Positions 43,245 to 55,639 are shown, numbered from the stretch's first letter. The stretch is DNA of 64,000 nucleotides from Aquilaria yunnanensis (GCA_039654915.1 CM077596.1:5394001-5458000), one strand, 5' to 3'. Notes: generated by a model from the sequence alone, not told the origin. A program made the numbers and translations.

Positions 43245-44118
43245 CTATCAGACTTTAGTGTAGCTGGCGAAGTCTTCCCAATTGCTTGCCATATGGATGC
43301 CATCTGATCCTGGTATCTGCGCTCCACCTATGCTAACTCATCCTGATATTGACTCTCCATTTGTGCAGTGCGCCTATCCATGTCCTCTTGTACTTGTGAC
43401 TGCAACTGACTCATTCTCTAGGAGACTCTCCCCTCCACCCAACGGTCAACCTCATTCTGGAATTGGGATGTTTGAGTGAATGAGATTAGTGCACTAGACC
43501 CATCACCATAGTATGAACGACAACAACGACCAGGCACCAAATGACTCTCTAAACCCATTCCTGGGATGCGCCCTTTATTTTTCCCCCCAGCAAGCTCTAC
43601 AAACAGCAATGCCTCATCGAACTCAGCCTCACCATCTGAATGCCGTGTCATTTCCTCTACCTCTGCAAGATATTGAGCCTATATAATGCTCCATGTTAAT
43701 CAAGTAATCAACAGTAGTATATGGTTAAGATCTTTTTAAGCACTGTCTAATAGGTCGTTCATACTTACCTCAAAATTTTCCATCTTCTTATTCACCTTCT
43801 TTCAATCTTTCTTTGTGTAGCACTTGTTCGATAGTTTGAAGAAGCCGGGATCCTTTTTCTCCGGATCTGCCTCCTTCTGCATGGTAATAAGCAGGGATAA
43901 TTTGTTAGTTACATGCTTATTGTGACAAATTTCAATTAACTCAATTTTTTTTTTCTTACCATCTTCAGCCTATGTTCTGAAACTAAGACTCTACCTCTAG
44001 CATAATTTGCCATCTCTTCAATAGATGCACATCTAATCTGGCTCATCCTAGATGACATATCCTTGAAATCAGGTGAAGCCCACCAAGCTTCAAGTGCCTT
44101 TAATGTCTCTGTCATCAT
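43245..44118 (-). pseudogene. CACTA TNP-like gene, last exons (plant transposase 24-like)
   Basis: Exon pieces on the minus strand: 44118 to about 43965 (LKALEAWWASPDFKDMSSRMSQIR and NYARGRVLVSEH), about 43877-43770 (EADPEKKDPGFFKLSNKCYTKKD) and about 43683-43245 (MTRHSDGEAEFDEALLFVELAGGKNKGRIPGMG). The order FK..S.RMS.IR..ARGR, then ..TRHSDG, is typical of the plant Ptta/En/Spm transposase family (Pfam PF03004, from memory). Stops occur in the middle exon (a TGA in a Trp-like position) and twice in the last exon (near 43418 and 43335). The gene lies on the strand reading toward the left end. Confidence 0.72.
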
Positions 44119-47100
44119 CTAGTTCACTTTTTCTTTTTGCTTCGTCGGATCTTTTTCTCGTCTTATTTGTTCATATGCTGTACATTCTTCTTCCTCCTTT
44201 TAACAACATATTGCACCAAAGTAATGAAACTAATTATAAGAATTGACTTCTGCTAATGGGAATAACTATCCTTCATGTTTTTATCTACTTCTTTTAAACG
44301 AATAAAACAAGAAAAGTCAACTAAAGTTCCTTACCTAGTATAGCAATTTTTGACTTAAATTGAGGTGATTAAGGATTGGAGCTCAAGTTCTAAGTTTTCC
44401 GTTTTGGATTCGTTCTTGAAACCCATCAATTATAAACATGTTGACTGTGGTGGCTGCTTGCTTTTCCAACTATCCAATAGTACAATTCATAACTAGGGGA
44501 TAGGTGCAGTCATATATTTCCGTCTCCAATAAAAGATCATTCCATCTACTCCGCCTTACATATATATAAGTATATATTAGCATCTGTTTTTATGACCAAA
44601 CCTCTGCCTTATATAAATTCAGACGTCTCTCTGTCTTGCTGTCATTTTTTAAAAAATGAAACTTGACCTTTTTCTTATTACTACCAATTAGTGTATCTCT
44701 TTATTAAGAAAATTAAATTTTATCAAACCAGATTACAGGGTTTTCCTTTTTTTAAATTATATGATAAAAATTTAATTTAGTTTTTTAAACTGTAGCGTAG
44801 TTGAGGACATTTTTAGGTATTCTATACCAACACACAACACTTGAACTAATTTTCTTTCACACTTCAATCATGCCTTATAACATAGCAGTATAGGATCATT
44901 AAACCATGCTAGCAATAGATACTATAATAACTATATATCAAAGTGTTGGATAGCTAGTACTGGATGTTACCTCACCAAATTTAACACAGTAAAAGTTACC
45001 ATGCATTCAATAGTGTTTTAACACAAACATTCAACAATATTTGTTAACTCTCTACCTAAACCAGAGGGATACTGCTACATCTAGTGTTAGATATACATGT
45101 GATCGAAGCTAGCTAACTATATAGTTAATCACTACAACAAAAAACTAAAGAGACTTACAGTTGGTGTTAGATATACAAGCAGTACCAAGTGTCTGTCTGT
45201 CCCACCCAAAACCAACTTGTAGCACAGGTAAAGTAATTCACTTTAATTCGCTGCAACCATAGCAGTTCAGTTCGTACATATGCTCAAAAGTTTCTCCAGA
45301 TAAGAGAAAAAGGAATCAGAAGCATGGAAGGCACACTACCTTACTTCTCTATGCGCTCTTAACAGCACTATCTGCAATTTTGTGTCCCTGTACTGCTCCT
45401 GAAGTTGCTCTACATACACAGATAAAACATTTTAGAAAATGCTTCATTTGATCAACCTAAAATCCCTAAAACAGAACTTTCTTAGCGTAAGTAACTTTCT
45501 TAAGCACCTACTTAAAAAAATGTTGGGAATTGAAGGACAAATGTTGGTAGGATTTAATATACAACATGCTTCATATTGCAGGGAACATGTTATAAGCACA
45601 CAGTCAAATTAAACCTACTGCCATAACAACAATGGAGGAATTGTGAAAAACATTGTCTATTTTTTTCCCCGTACTTATTTTACCATGCAATGTACTAATA
45701 GCTAAATAACCATGAGGTCAGAGTAAATGAGAAATAATAAATTTATTAACAGCCAATATTATTTATGTGTAATCAACTTTTGAAAAAAAAATTATTCTTT
45801 CTTAAGAAATTTTTAAAAATTTTTCTACCTTTAGGTATTAAAGAAGAAAAACTTACACTGTATCTGAAGACAATAATTTGGATCCTAAAAATTTAAAAGA
45901 CATACAGATACACATTCTGAATGGTTAGATGAAGTTTATTCAGCACATTTATATCTCTTGATCCTTCCTCCATTAGTAGAAGTTATATTGCTACCATTAC
46001 AAAACTTAGAGGACAAAAGGATATGCCTTTAAATTGTCAAAGTGAATCTTGAACGACTAAATGCCCTATCCAAAATGAGGAACTTAGTTTGAAGAGTCAT
46101 AAGAAATGATTATTTAGACAATGCTCATGTGTTTCACTTATTTATAAGTTATTTCTCAAGTTGCATTCTTGTATTAGTATTCAATTTTCTTTTATTGATA
46201 TCAGATCTATGGTTTTGTCCAGGACTTTATGTGAACAGAGAAGAGAGGTAACAAAGACCACAGCAGTGTATGTAGGCCACTGGGGCTGCATGTGCCATTG
46301 TTTAAGGCTACAAAGCTTTGTATGGTAAATTCATGGCTAGGGGTTGTGAATTTATGGTTTATAGGCCAAGTAATGGTTGTGCTCTATAAGTGTGAAACCA
46401 AGAAATGGAATGAAGTTACTAAAGGGGAATAGCAGCACCTATAATTTCCAGGTTTCGGCACTTTGACCAGCCTATTGGCTTTTTGCTATATGAATCTGTT
46501 GGAGCTGTGCTTTATGCTACATGTTCTCCCAGTGATTTGGAACTTGTTAAGCCCGATTTGGGTGGAAGAAATTCTGTTGTGGAAGGAAAATGTAGAAGAA
46601 GCTTAATTCTTAAAGGTTTGGATTGTTGACAGGCACCAAGAGAAATATATTTTAATATAGCTACCTAAACCAGAGTTTCTGGTGAAAAGCAAGTTTCTTT
46701 TGGTGGTAGAAACATATCTAGAAAGTTGGAAGCTCAAATGTTTTGTGGAACCTAAATTAACCTCTCTAACTTCAAATTTCTGCTTCGGTAGCCAGCAGAA
46801 GAAGTGCTACATCAATCTAGGTGAGGAAGACTTCTAAAATGAGATTTGAAGGTCATGTGTTAATCTAATTAACCAACCTGTGATTGATGAAGCTAAATAT
46901 GTTTCATTAAGTAACAGAAACATAACAGCAAAGTTTTGCAAAGATATAATACGCAAAGTTTAGTAAATGCATCAGAAGTATGCGTTATTGCTCAAGGGGT
47001 CTGCAGAGCAAAGTACGCTTCAATCTCTGCATTAAGGATGCCTAAATTAGAGTCTTGGGGTTGGGCTGGTTTCTAAAAACTATAACTAGCAGAACTGGTT

Positions 47101-47317
47101 AAATAGCAAATTTTGGTTTTGAAGCCTTAAATTGAGATTTTTGGGTATAAATATGTTTCATTATGAAAATGAAACTTGACTGGAAATTTTGGATGAGTTA
47201 TGAAATGCAGAAGTTAGAAAACTAAGCAAAAACAGGTTTTTGAACTCCTGTAATATGCAGAATTGTTTGTGCTTCAAACTTTGGGTAAATGGTTTCTAAA
47301 CTGAGGTTTAGGAACTA
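44119..47317. other. CACTA interior, left of the nested element: no gene recognised
   Basis: No frame longer than short noise is present. 44200-46200 is AT-rich single-copy-looking sequence. From about 46700 it passes into the diverged tandem repeats that continue to about 49950. It probably represents introns or eroded transposase sequence of the CACTA element. Confidence 0.4.
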
Positions 47318-49950
47318 GAGTAAATTGCATGCGTTACCCCCAACCTTTTAATCTTGTTTTTATTCTAACCCCAACCTTCATTTTGTTCGTTGCGCCTCCC
47401 TAACGTGGCTAAAACGTTCCATTTAGAACCTTTTTTAGATGGAATTCGTTATATTGGATGGAAAATGACACGTCAACATAAGATTGTAGGGGAAAATGTT
47501 TGTTTTAACCATTGTAAACATTTTCATTGCCAAAAAAAGCCATAAAATTTTCAAATCTTGCTCTCCTCCCTTCCCGACAGCGCCATCTCCCGCGGCCCCA
47601 TCTTCAGCCTTCCTCTCCTCCCTCTCCTGCGACAACCCTGTACTCCATTTGCTTACCCTCTCCTCCGATTCCCTCTCCCCACCGCCATCGAGATACCTCT
47701 TCCGATTCCCTTCCCTGATTTCCGTCGCGATACCCGTTCACCGTCGCAATTTCCCTTCCTCAGTTCCCTATCTCCGCCAACGCAATTTACCGTCTGAAGC
47801 ACCCAGATGTCAGTAGGATAGTCATGGACGGCATGGCTCTGTTGGTTGCCTTCCAGGAGCGAGGTAGGTTGCACCCGATCCGCCTTCATTTAACATTATT
47901 TGGTGAATCGGGTAAGCTAACGGAAGAGAGAGTGAACGAATCAGGGATGGAATACATGGTTGCCGGAGGAGAAGGAGGTGGACAGAGGTGGATTTCAGAG
48001 TCAGATCTAGGTGTTGTGGCGAATCGGGTGAGGCCAGAGAGGGAAGAGAGAACGACAGCGGCGTGGAGAGGAAAGGAAAGCTGCGGCTGTGGGGGGTGGA
48101 AGGCCAGAGAGGGACGACGGTGAGGGGAAGTGCAGAGAGCGACGACAGCGAGAAGAAGAGATGAGAGTGGCAGCAGGTGAGGGACGAGCAAAAAGCATGA
48201 GGGGTTTCTTGCTAGATTTGAAATTTTTAAGGCTTTTTTTGGTAAAGAGAAATGTTTACAAGGGTTAAAACAAACATTTTCCCCTACAATCTTATGTTGA
48301 CGTGTCATTTTCCATCCAATATAATGAATTCCATCCAAAAAAGGTTCAAAATGGAACATTTTAGCCACGTTAAGGGGGCGCAATGAATAAAATGAAGGTT
48401 GGGGTTAAAACAGAAACAGAATTAAAAGGTTGGGGGTAATGCGTGCAATTTACCCTTAGGAACTATGACAAGTTTCTTATGGGAAAGAGATGATAACTGT
48501 ACCTTTTAGTGGAGTTTGAAGCTATGGAACTAAAAAGAGACATTTGAGTTTAATGTTGTAGTTGCTGGAAATCTATAAAAAAAAAAAAAAAAGCTAGAAG
48601 GAACAAGTTTGACTTCAAGTTTGACTTTGAGGAGGAGAAAGAATCCTGAGATGAAATTTTGTAGACTTGTTTATGAGTTCAAAATGGACTTGTTCATGGC
48701 TTGAAACCAGAATTTTGGCAAAGGGAGTTGATCTTATTTATAGTTGCTAAAAACCTGTATGAAGGATGGGAGGAAAAAGCAACATTGACTTAAGTTTGAC
48801 TTTGTGCTTGGAATGGAATCGTGATCTGAAATTTTGCAGAAAAGTTTAGTTACATATTTAGCACTTATCTGCAAGTTTTTGTGCAATTTGAAGCCCTGGA
48901 ACTCAAGATGGCCTCTTAATATCAAGGTTGCTACTAAGACAACTTGTAGAACTTGGTACTTTTCAAATTCTAGGTGAATGACTTATAAATTGAGGTTTTT
49001 GTTTCTAGAAAATTTTATTATGGCCAAAGTATGGGTACTATAAAGTTTGGCTGGAAATGAAGCTCCAGGACTAAAAATGGCCCCCATGAACCTAAGTTCC
49101 AAGCTAATAAAATTTGCAAGTGTGGCAGAATTATGACTATGGCTTGAGCTTAAGTTTTTTATGCTTAGTTACTAGTTTAGTGGGGTTTGTGAGGTTGAAA
49201 AGAGGTTATGAACAAGGTCTTAAAAATTTTTCATCAAGGAAATTAGTTCCAAAATGAAATGGTAGGCTGCTGAGTAAGGAAACTTGTGCATTGGCCTAAG
49301 AGATGCAATGTTGACCAGGAGTTTGAATTTAAGATTGGGATACAGTCTTGAGCTGAAATTTTTCAGTCATGTTTAACTACATAATTAGGACTTTTCTGCA
49401 AACTTTGAATGAATTTGAGGAAGCACAACTCAGAAATCACTTAAGTTTAAGTTATGCTGGAAAAGTGACCAGCAAAGACATTTTTGCTTCAAACATCAGG
49501 TAAAAGGCCTCAAATTTTGGATTTCTCAGTTTGGAAAACTTTGATCTGTATAAAAGAAGTTTACTATAAATTTTGGTGCCATTTGGAGCATAGGAACTCA
49601 ATTAGGCTCTTTGAGTCCAAAATATTGGTCAAATGACCTGCAGAAGAAGAATCACTTCAAAACCTTGGAAGAGGAGTTATAAATTGGCATCTTGGGGCCA
49701 AGACAAGTTTATTATAGCAAAAATATGGTGACTGGAATGTTTAGTGTTAATTGGAACATTGCAACTCAAAATACCCTCTAAAGCCAAGGATTGTGCTAAA
49801 ACAATCAGCAGAACGAAACAAGCTTCAAACTCTTAAAAGAAGACTTCAAAATTTAGGGGTTGAAGCTGGAACAAGTCAAAACTATGATTTGGTTAAACAA
49901 TTCAATTCTCTACAGCTTAAAAACTAGCTTTTATTGAGAATATGAATCCT
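46700..49950. repeat. Highly diverged tandem repeats, about 165-200 bp period, inside the CACTA element
   Basis: A recurring series of words appears in the same order: GCAGAA.., CTTCAAA.CTT, TATAAATTGAG.TTTTGG, AAGTTTATTATAG, TTTGGTGCCATTTGGAGC..GGAACTCAA. Instances begin near 47095, 47258, 48925, 49465, 49630 and 49805, giving spacings of about 165-175 in the best-preserved stretch. The nested element at 47318-48455 interrupts the array. Confidence 0.6.
47318..48455. mobile_element. Non-autonomous Mutator-like element, 1,138 bp, long TIRs
   Basis: Terminal inverted repeats of about 245 bp (47318-47565 and 48208-48455) start G(A/G)GTAAATTGCA and include TTACCCCCAACC. They are flanked by the 10 bp direct repeat TTAGGAACTA (47308-47317 and 48456-48465). 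Long TIRs and an 8-10 bp duplication fit the Mutator superfamily. The GC-rich centre (about 47566-48207) has several overlapping open frames on both strands rich in Ser/Pro or Arg. None resembles a known protein, and they may be captured or chance sequence. Confidence 0.87.
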
Positions 49951-50859
49951 AATTTTCTTCATGAATGTTATTGTTGTGCACTAGAACTGCTTTACAGCCT
50001 TTAATTAAACCTACATGTAATGATTCCTCTGCAAATTTTCTAAACTTTCATTGCAAGTCAATGAATTTGGGCCGATCACAAACAAGTACATGACAAAGAA
50101 TGCATTATCTTGCTTAATTAAGAATTTAACAACTGTATGTCGTGTGCTTAAGATTTAGTGATAGCAGATGGTTATACACTTTAGTTGCTATTCAGAATTT
50201 ACAAAACGGCATGTCACATAAAATAATACGTTTATTATCAAATGCCATATTGCCATGTACATAGATTCATCAAAGTTGATTCATTACTTGTCTAAAACCA
50301 TGGCGAGCTATAAAACTATCACAAATTGAAAAGCGAAATGATAAAAGTTATTAGATTACATATTTTTACCCCCCAATGAAATCATGGAAAGGGCATGGGT
50401 GAAATAGACCACTAATCCCCAAATCTTTAACTTTTAATACAAGTTGGTGCTCAACTAGTTACACATTTGTGAAAAATGACAGACAATTGAATACTTTGAA
50501 CTTTCTATAGGAAATATATGTCCACATGTACAGATTTATAAACATGTCGGTTAACATTAGACTTAATAACCTCAGTCACCAAAATTTATACTGCTTCCGG
50601 CCCATTTTCATTTATACTTTTGCTATTTCACCTAGTCTATTATCAATTAATAAGTGGGTTTAAGATTTAGCAAGCTTCTTGTTAGAAATAGTCAAATATC
50701 AGATATATTGCTACATAACCCATTAAAATTACATAAAAATTAGACAGCAAACTAATTTCCTCAATCTATCCGTATAAACACATAAACACAGCTTCAAATG
50801 GTTATGAAAATTAACTAGCTGCAAACTGAACAACAGAAAGAACCTCAGACTTACTGTGT

Positions 50860-51340
50860 AAGCGTTGAAATTGCAGATGAGCAATGAAGGATCTGAAACA
50901 AATGCCTGCCGCACCAATAGTTAGAGTCGATTAACTAGTTGACAACACCACAGATATGTCCGAAACTAGTAATGCACAAACAAAAAATCAAAATGCAAGT
51001 AAAGTGAAACCCTAAATACAATAGACGATTCGAGCCCTAAATCGATGTGAAGTGAAAGTGAGAGAGATTTACCTGACAAACAAGATAATTGTGGAGCCAT
51101 TTCTACGGGTGGGGAGGACCAACTATGGAGATTGGGGCCGCCGCAACAGAGGAGCGAGTTCTGTCTTTCAATTTTGGCTAGTTCGCGTCGCGTCTGTGAG
51201 GCTGCTGAATGGGAGGAAGAGAAGACTGGGGCTTTCGAGCAGAGGTTTCGATTTAGACTGGGGAAGGGGAGGAAGAGAAGCTTGGAGCAGTCGAGCAGAG
51301 GTTCGAAATCGAGAGGAAACAAAAGAAGTCAGTACGAAGA
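50860..51340 (-). other. Possible first exon and promoter of the CACTA TNP-like gene
   Basis: On the minus strand an ATG near 51104 opens MAPQLSCLSG, followed by a GTAAATCTCTC donor. Upstream sequence is GC-rich and lies between the right subterminal array and the gene body. In En/Spm-type elements the transcript starts near one end and runs across the element, which matches the position. No downstream exon could be linked with confidence until 44118. Confidence 0.3.
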
Positions 51341-51759
51341 CTAGAGCAGTCGCGTGACGTCTAAAACAGGAGAGAACGCAGTGTGTTAAAAGAGAACGAA
51401 AGATAATGCATAGCAACGGGTTACTGTCGCTTAAAACTAGTGACTTCTAGCCTTCACTAGTTGTTAACATATTACACCTAATCCATAATGAGATGATAAA
51501 ATATTAATAAATGGTTAAGCCTCATGTGAGAATAAACCAATTCAAATGAATTTAATTTTCATTAAATAGATTTTTTTTAATTACTAAAAAGATATTAAGA
51601 GATTTGTATGCTGAATTAATCAAATTAAAAATTATAATTATACAATTAAACAAGTGACATATAAAATGATAATTGGTTTTGTTGAACTAAATTTAATATA
51701 AACAATAAGAAAAATAAAATGTAAAGAATTTAAGGTCACATGATAAAGATTAAATAATG

Positions 51760-52700
51760 GGAAACTAGTGAAGGCTATCAGTCACTAATTATTAGCGACT
51801 GCTAACCAGAGCTAAATTACCGAGGGCAAACCATCACTAATAACCATAACTAAATTACCAATGTCAGGAAGCGGCTCATAACCCTCACTAAACTTTTATC
51901 CGACTTTAAGGCACACATCTCCACTACATTACATATATTAAAAAAAGTTATTTATGTTAAAAGATATATCAAGTTAGCATAAAAAATGACTAACCGTCAT
52001 TCTTTTTGGGATTTTATTAAATTTAGCGATGGCTAAACATCACTAAATTAGTGACGGTAAATCGTCACTAAATTTAATGACGGCTAAACGTCACTAGATC
52101 TAACGACGGCTAAACATCACTAAATTAGCGAAGATAACCCATTACTAAATTTAGTGATGGCTAACCGTCACTAAATTAGCGACAGTAAATCGACACTAAC
52201 TTAAACTAGCGACAGTAAGCCGTCACTAAAATTTAGCAACTCATAACCCCCACTAAACTTTTATCCGACTTTAAGGTACACATCTCCACTACATTACATA
52301 TATTCAAAAAAAATTATTTATGTTAAAAGAGATGACAATTTAGTATAAAAAATGACTAACACATCAGAACTATTACTATTTTTTGGGATTTTGTTAAATT
52401 TAGCAATGGCTAACCGTTACTAAATTAGCGAAGGTAAGCCGTCACTAAATTTAGCGACGGTATGCTATCACTAAATTTAGTGACTGCTAACCGTCACTAA
52501 ATTAGTGACGGTAAGCCGTCATTAACTTTAGTGACTGTAAGCCGTCATTAACTTTAGTGACTGTTAACCGTTATTAAATTAGTGACGGTAAGCCGTCACT
52601 AAAATTTAGCAACTGACAGCCGTCGCTAAAATTTCACCGGACTGTTAGCGACTATTTACCGTCGGTAAAAAACCATCGCTAATTAAATATTCGCTAATTA
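51760..52700. repeat. CACTA right subterminal repeat array
   Basis: Many ATTAGTGACGGTAAGCCGTCACTAAATTTAG-like units occur in both orientations. A larger block starting CGACTTTAAGG.ACACATCTCC at 51901 is repeated at 52266 (period 365 bp) and includes a short spacer without the motif. Outlying units occur near 51425-51460. Confidence 0.85.
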
Positions 52701-52723
52701 AATGCCATTTTTCTAGTAGTGAG

Positions 52724-54504
52724 TGTATATAACTGTATATATGTACATGAATCTTCTTCACGTTGATTGATGGAAGAGAGTTTCATTTTCTAAGGATTGT
52801 TTTTTTATGATAAAGCTTTTGCAAGTGTGACATGTATGAGAGTTTGTGTACTTGGGAGCCTTTTTGGATGCGTAGAAGAGGTTTTTAATTTGTTTGGGAA
52901 TAACATTAATGTTAGATATTAGAATAAATTATCAACTATTGTGATTGCCTTTCACAAACTTTTAATACTAAAAATTACCATTGAATAGTTTTTTTTCAAC
53001 TTCTAATATTAAACATTGGCATTGTTCCCAAACAAAACCTTTTCTCACTTCGTGCTTGATCTTTGAGCATTGATTAATGGTTTTTATGGAACTCCATTTC
53101 TATCTTGAAGGTTTGTTTTTCTTTTTAATAGTAACCAAGGATTTACAGCTTATCGATCCGGCAGAGAGTTAGAACTTAATAAGATCTACAAAATTAGAAA
53201 TTAACCAATAAGGATTTACAAATTAATCTATCTCCCAGCTCTCCAATCTTACCGAGATCAATTCCTATTTACCATGACGCCACTTAAGCGAAGAATAGTC
53301 GACAAAGGGACCCCTATTGCGCTTCTTGTTTTATAGTTTTTCTATTTGATTTTGAACTTATAATTCTTTCGCAAGTACTTATATTTCTACTTTTTTTAAT
53401 AATGAAATTAGTTTCTTTCACAAGTACTTATGTCTGTATCTCTTTCTCATAGTTATTTTGCACTTTTAATTTTATTGGAATATTTTTTTTCCTTGGCCGA
53501 TCAAAAAAATATTTGAATGATAAAAAAATCAATCAAAAGAATGAATTTAAAATTAGAATTCATAGTCACATATTGAAGTTCTTAATTAACTGCTTGTGCT
53601 CTAAAATGTTAAATACAGCTGCTAGGATCGCATAAGCAAGCAAATCCGTGGAGCTATGCTGTCGTGTCCGGACGCTATTATGTTTAGTTCTTTCTATAGA
53701 GATAATTTCAAAATGTGATCTTGTCTGGAGTTGTAACATTATTATAGTCAGGCTGTTTCAACTAGTAGCTATCTAGTTGTTAGCCTTTGTAAGATGATAC
53801 TGTACTTTCATTCATCTTTAATAAATATATTTTTTTCTGGCTGTTCGAAAAATAATGTGCATGCACTTCCGAGCTCCGCCGCAGGCTCTGCATGCCCCGG
53901 TCTAGAGGTAGAATAAGAATATATGCATTTATATACACACACGCACACAATTCATTGAAATTACAAAGAGACATTATAATGTTTTTCATAGGAAGACATA
54001 TATATATATATATATATATATTAAACTGCCCCAATAATATAATAAGAAATTAGTTTTTATGAATAAGTTTTTTTTATCCACAAGGAAAGATATTTTATTG
54101 AACAAATTAAGAGTACACCAAGTAGAAATCCAGTAGTGGCTGGACTTATGCGAAAGATCTAGAGAAGCAACCCCTGAATACAAAGGAAATGAAATCCACC
54201 TGTATGCTTCACTTTTTAATACGAATACTAAACAGGGAAGACAACCATATCGTTATTTTCCTAAACAAGAAGTAGCTTAGGTCCTGAACACCCTACTGAA
54301 CTTGAACCAATACCTGAAATGATGAAGAAGCTCGTCCTCTTGATTTCTGCTGCCCTGCTGTTCAGAAAAAGGATCTCCAGTAGTCTAGAAATCCAGAGAG
54401 GGATCGGAGCTTGCATGTCGTCCTTCAGTACCGAAGACAAGTAGGTAGCCGACAGATTGGAAAGATGTCTACACACACACATACATATACATATACATAT
54501 ACAT

Positions 54505-54543
<39 letters not shown>

Positions 54544-54576
54544 GCTTGCAGCTACCTAGGCTAATTAAGTAGCTAG
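52724..54576. other. Intergenic, AT-rich; microsatellite at about 53997-54021
   Basis: No gene is recognised. A (TA)n run lies at about 53997-54021. Sequences near 53775-53840 (GTACTTTCATTCATCTTTAATAAATATATTTTTTTCTGG) and, reversed, near 54070-54110 look like 3' ends of retroposons. A minus-strand frame at 54261-54482 is 73 residues long with no recognisable similarity and is not called. Confidence 0.4.
54470..54541. repeat. Compound microsatellite (AC)n, (CATATA)n, (GA)n
   Basis: ACACACACAC, then CATATACATATACATA, then AGAGAGAG-type runs lie downstream (3') of the B3 gene. Confidence 0.95.
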
Positions 54577-54936
54577 CTAGGTCGAAATTTCGCCCCATAC
54601 TTGTTGGCCCATAATCGAAGTGGCCCTCTTTGCTTCAATTTTGTACAGAATTCCTGAAGCTGCATGGTCCCCCTCCTTATAGAAAAGAACCCTGTCTCCA
54701 ATTCTTAGACCTTTGCTCCGAACAAAGTCAAGCCACCCACCCCTAATTTCAGGCTTAGGGTAGAGTCCATTTCTTGTGCAGCAAGGAAACACCCAGACAT
54801 CCCCGGTGTTGGAGTCCTTCACAAGCAAATCTTCCGAATCCCCATGTGCAATCTCCAACAGATGCAAAGCACTTGTCGGAATCGCGAACCTTTTCTTGAT
54901 ATCAGTCTCCTGCACCTTCTTTTCGAAGACCAACAT
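54577..54936 (-). CDS. Small B3-domain protein
   Basis: A 119-residue intact frame starts at ATG 54936. It is almost entirely one B3 fold: FEKKVQETDIKKRFAIPTSAL (first strand and helix with the basic patch), VKDSNTGDVWVFPCCTRN, KPEIRGGWLDFVRSKGLRIGDRVLFYKEGD and a final strand. B3 domains bind DNA in plant transcription factors (ARF, LAV, RAV and REM families). Here no second domain, activation region or nuclear signal is evident. It could be a stand-alone B3 protein or one exon of a longer gene. The stop is followed by a (GA)n microsatellite. The assignment is good at domain level, and the subfamily is not determined. Confidence 0.8.
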   Translation of the reverse strand: MLVFEKKVQETDIKKRFAIPTSALHLLEIAHGDSEDLLVKDSNTGDVWVFPCCTRNGLYPKPEIRGGWLDFVRSKGLRIGDRVLFYKEGDHAASGILYKIEAKRATSIMGQQVWGEIST

Positions 54937-55107
54937 ATATACTACTAGGAATCGCCAGATAGTATTATTTAATATTTAAGGCTAACTAAGGTTGTTCTTA
55001 TAGCGAGTGAGCTAATTAAGAGCTATACATGTGTGTGTGTGTGGGTGGGTGGCTAACTTTGAGCTCCTGGCAGATAAATAGAACTTGCTTGGATGTTTAC
55101 TTTAGCC

Positions 55108-55375
55108 AAGACAAAATAGCAATTATACTCGATCTCTTTCATAAAAATTGTCTCCTTTACTATTTACAGCAATCAACTTATGATTTTATTTATTTTAAGA
55201 TTTATCATAAAAATATAAACTTTTTGTATACAAATATAATTTTAAAGATTATAGTTTCTAAATATTATTTAAATTTTTTTTTTCAATAGATATTAATATG
55301 AATATATTTAAGTCAAACTTTAGTAAAAAAAAATAAAATAAAATGATCAACTAATATGAAACGGGAGAAATATAT
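55108..55375. repeat. Stowaway-like MITE
   Basis: The left end TACTCGATCTCTTTCATAAAAATTGTC and the right end, reversed, TATTTCTCCCGTTTCATATTAG recall the CTCCCTCCGT-type termini of plant Stowaway elements. The AT-rich inside is similar to the element at 57465-57693 (shared TATTTAAGTCAAA.TTTAGTAAAAAAAA). Confidence 0.5.
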
Positions 55376-55639
55376 ATTATTTGTGCGGTCTATCTCCAGT
55401 TGACCATAGCTTTCATTATGGAACCCTATGATTACACTCGTGTTCGTTGGAATTCTGGCATCTGATTCTGATTGTGAACAAATTTTTTTTTTTTTTTCTA
55501 CCGGTACCGTCTACTTTAACTATATGTTAACATCACTTCCACCGTTCAAAGATTCTAATAACCCCACGAAATAAGAAAAATATATCTGGGAATATAGCAA
55601 TTAATGTAGCAAACAGTAGTTAGCGCAAACATTGCTACC

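Larger units (their letters stand above)
42464..52720 (-). mobile_element. CACTA (En/Spm-type) element, 10,257 bp, AGT target duplication
   Basis: The left end reads CACTACAAGGAAAAAG and the right end, reversed, reads CACTACTAGAAAAATGG. Both are preceded or followed by the 3 bp duplication AGT (42461-42463 and 52721-52723). Subterminal arrays of GTGACGG/CCGTCACT units lie at about 42480-42960 and 51760-52700. A broken TNP-like gene reads from right to left. No TNPD/Transposase_21-type frame was seen, so it is probably non-autonomous. A Mutator-like element is nested inside. Confidence 0.9.

Noticed and set aside
47496..48123. Several overlapping frames (up to 165 residues) in the GC-rich core of the nested Mutator-like element
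   Set aside because: All are low-complexity Ser/Pro or Arg/Gly, occur on both strands and extend into TIR sequence; no domain is visible, so none is called as a gene.
53780..54034. 84-residue minus frame with IYIYIYIC
   Set aside because: Created by the (TA)n microsatellite.
54261..54482. 73-residue frame next to the B3 gene, considered as an extra exon
   Set aside because: No similarity recognised, starts inside a microsatellite-derived CVC stretch and has no convincing splice link to the B3 frame.
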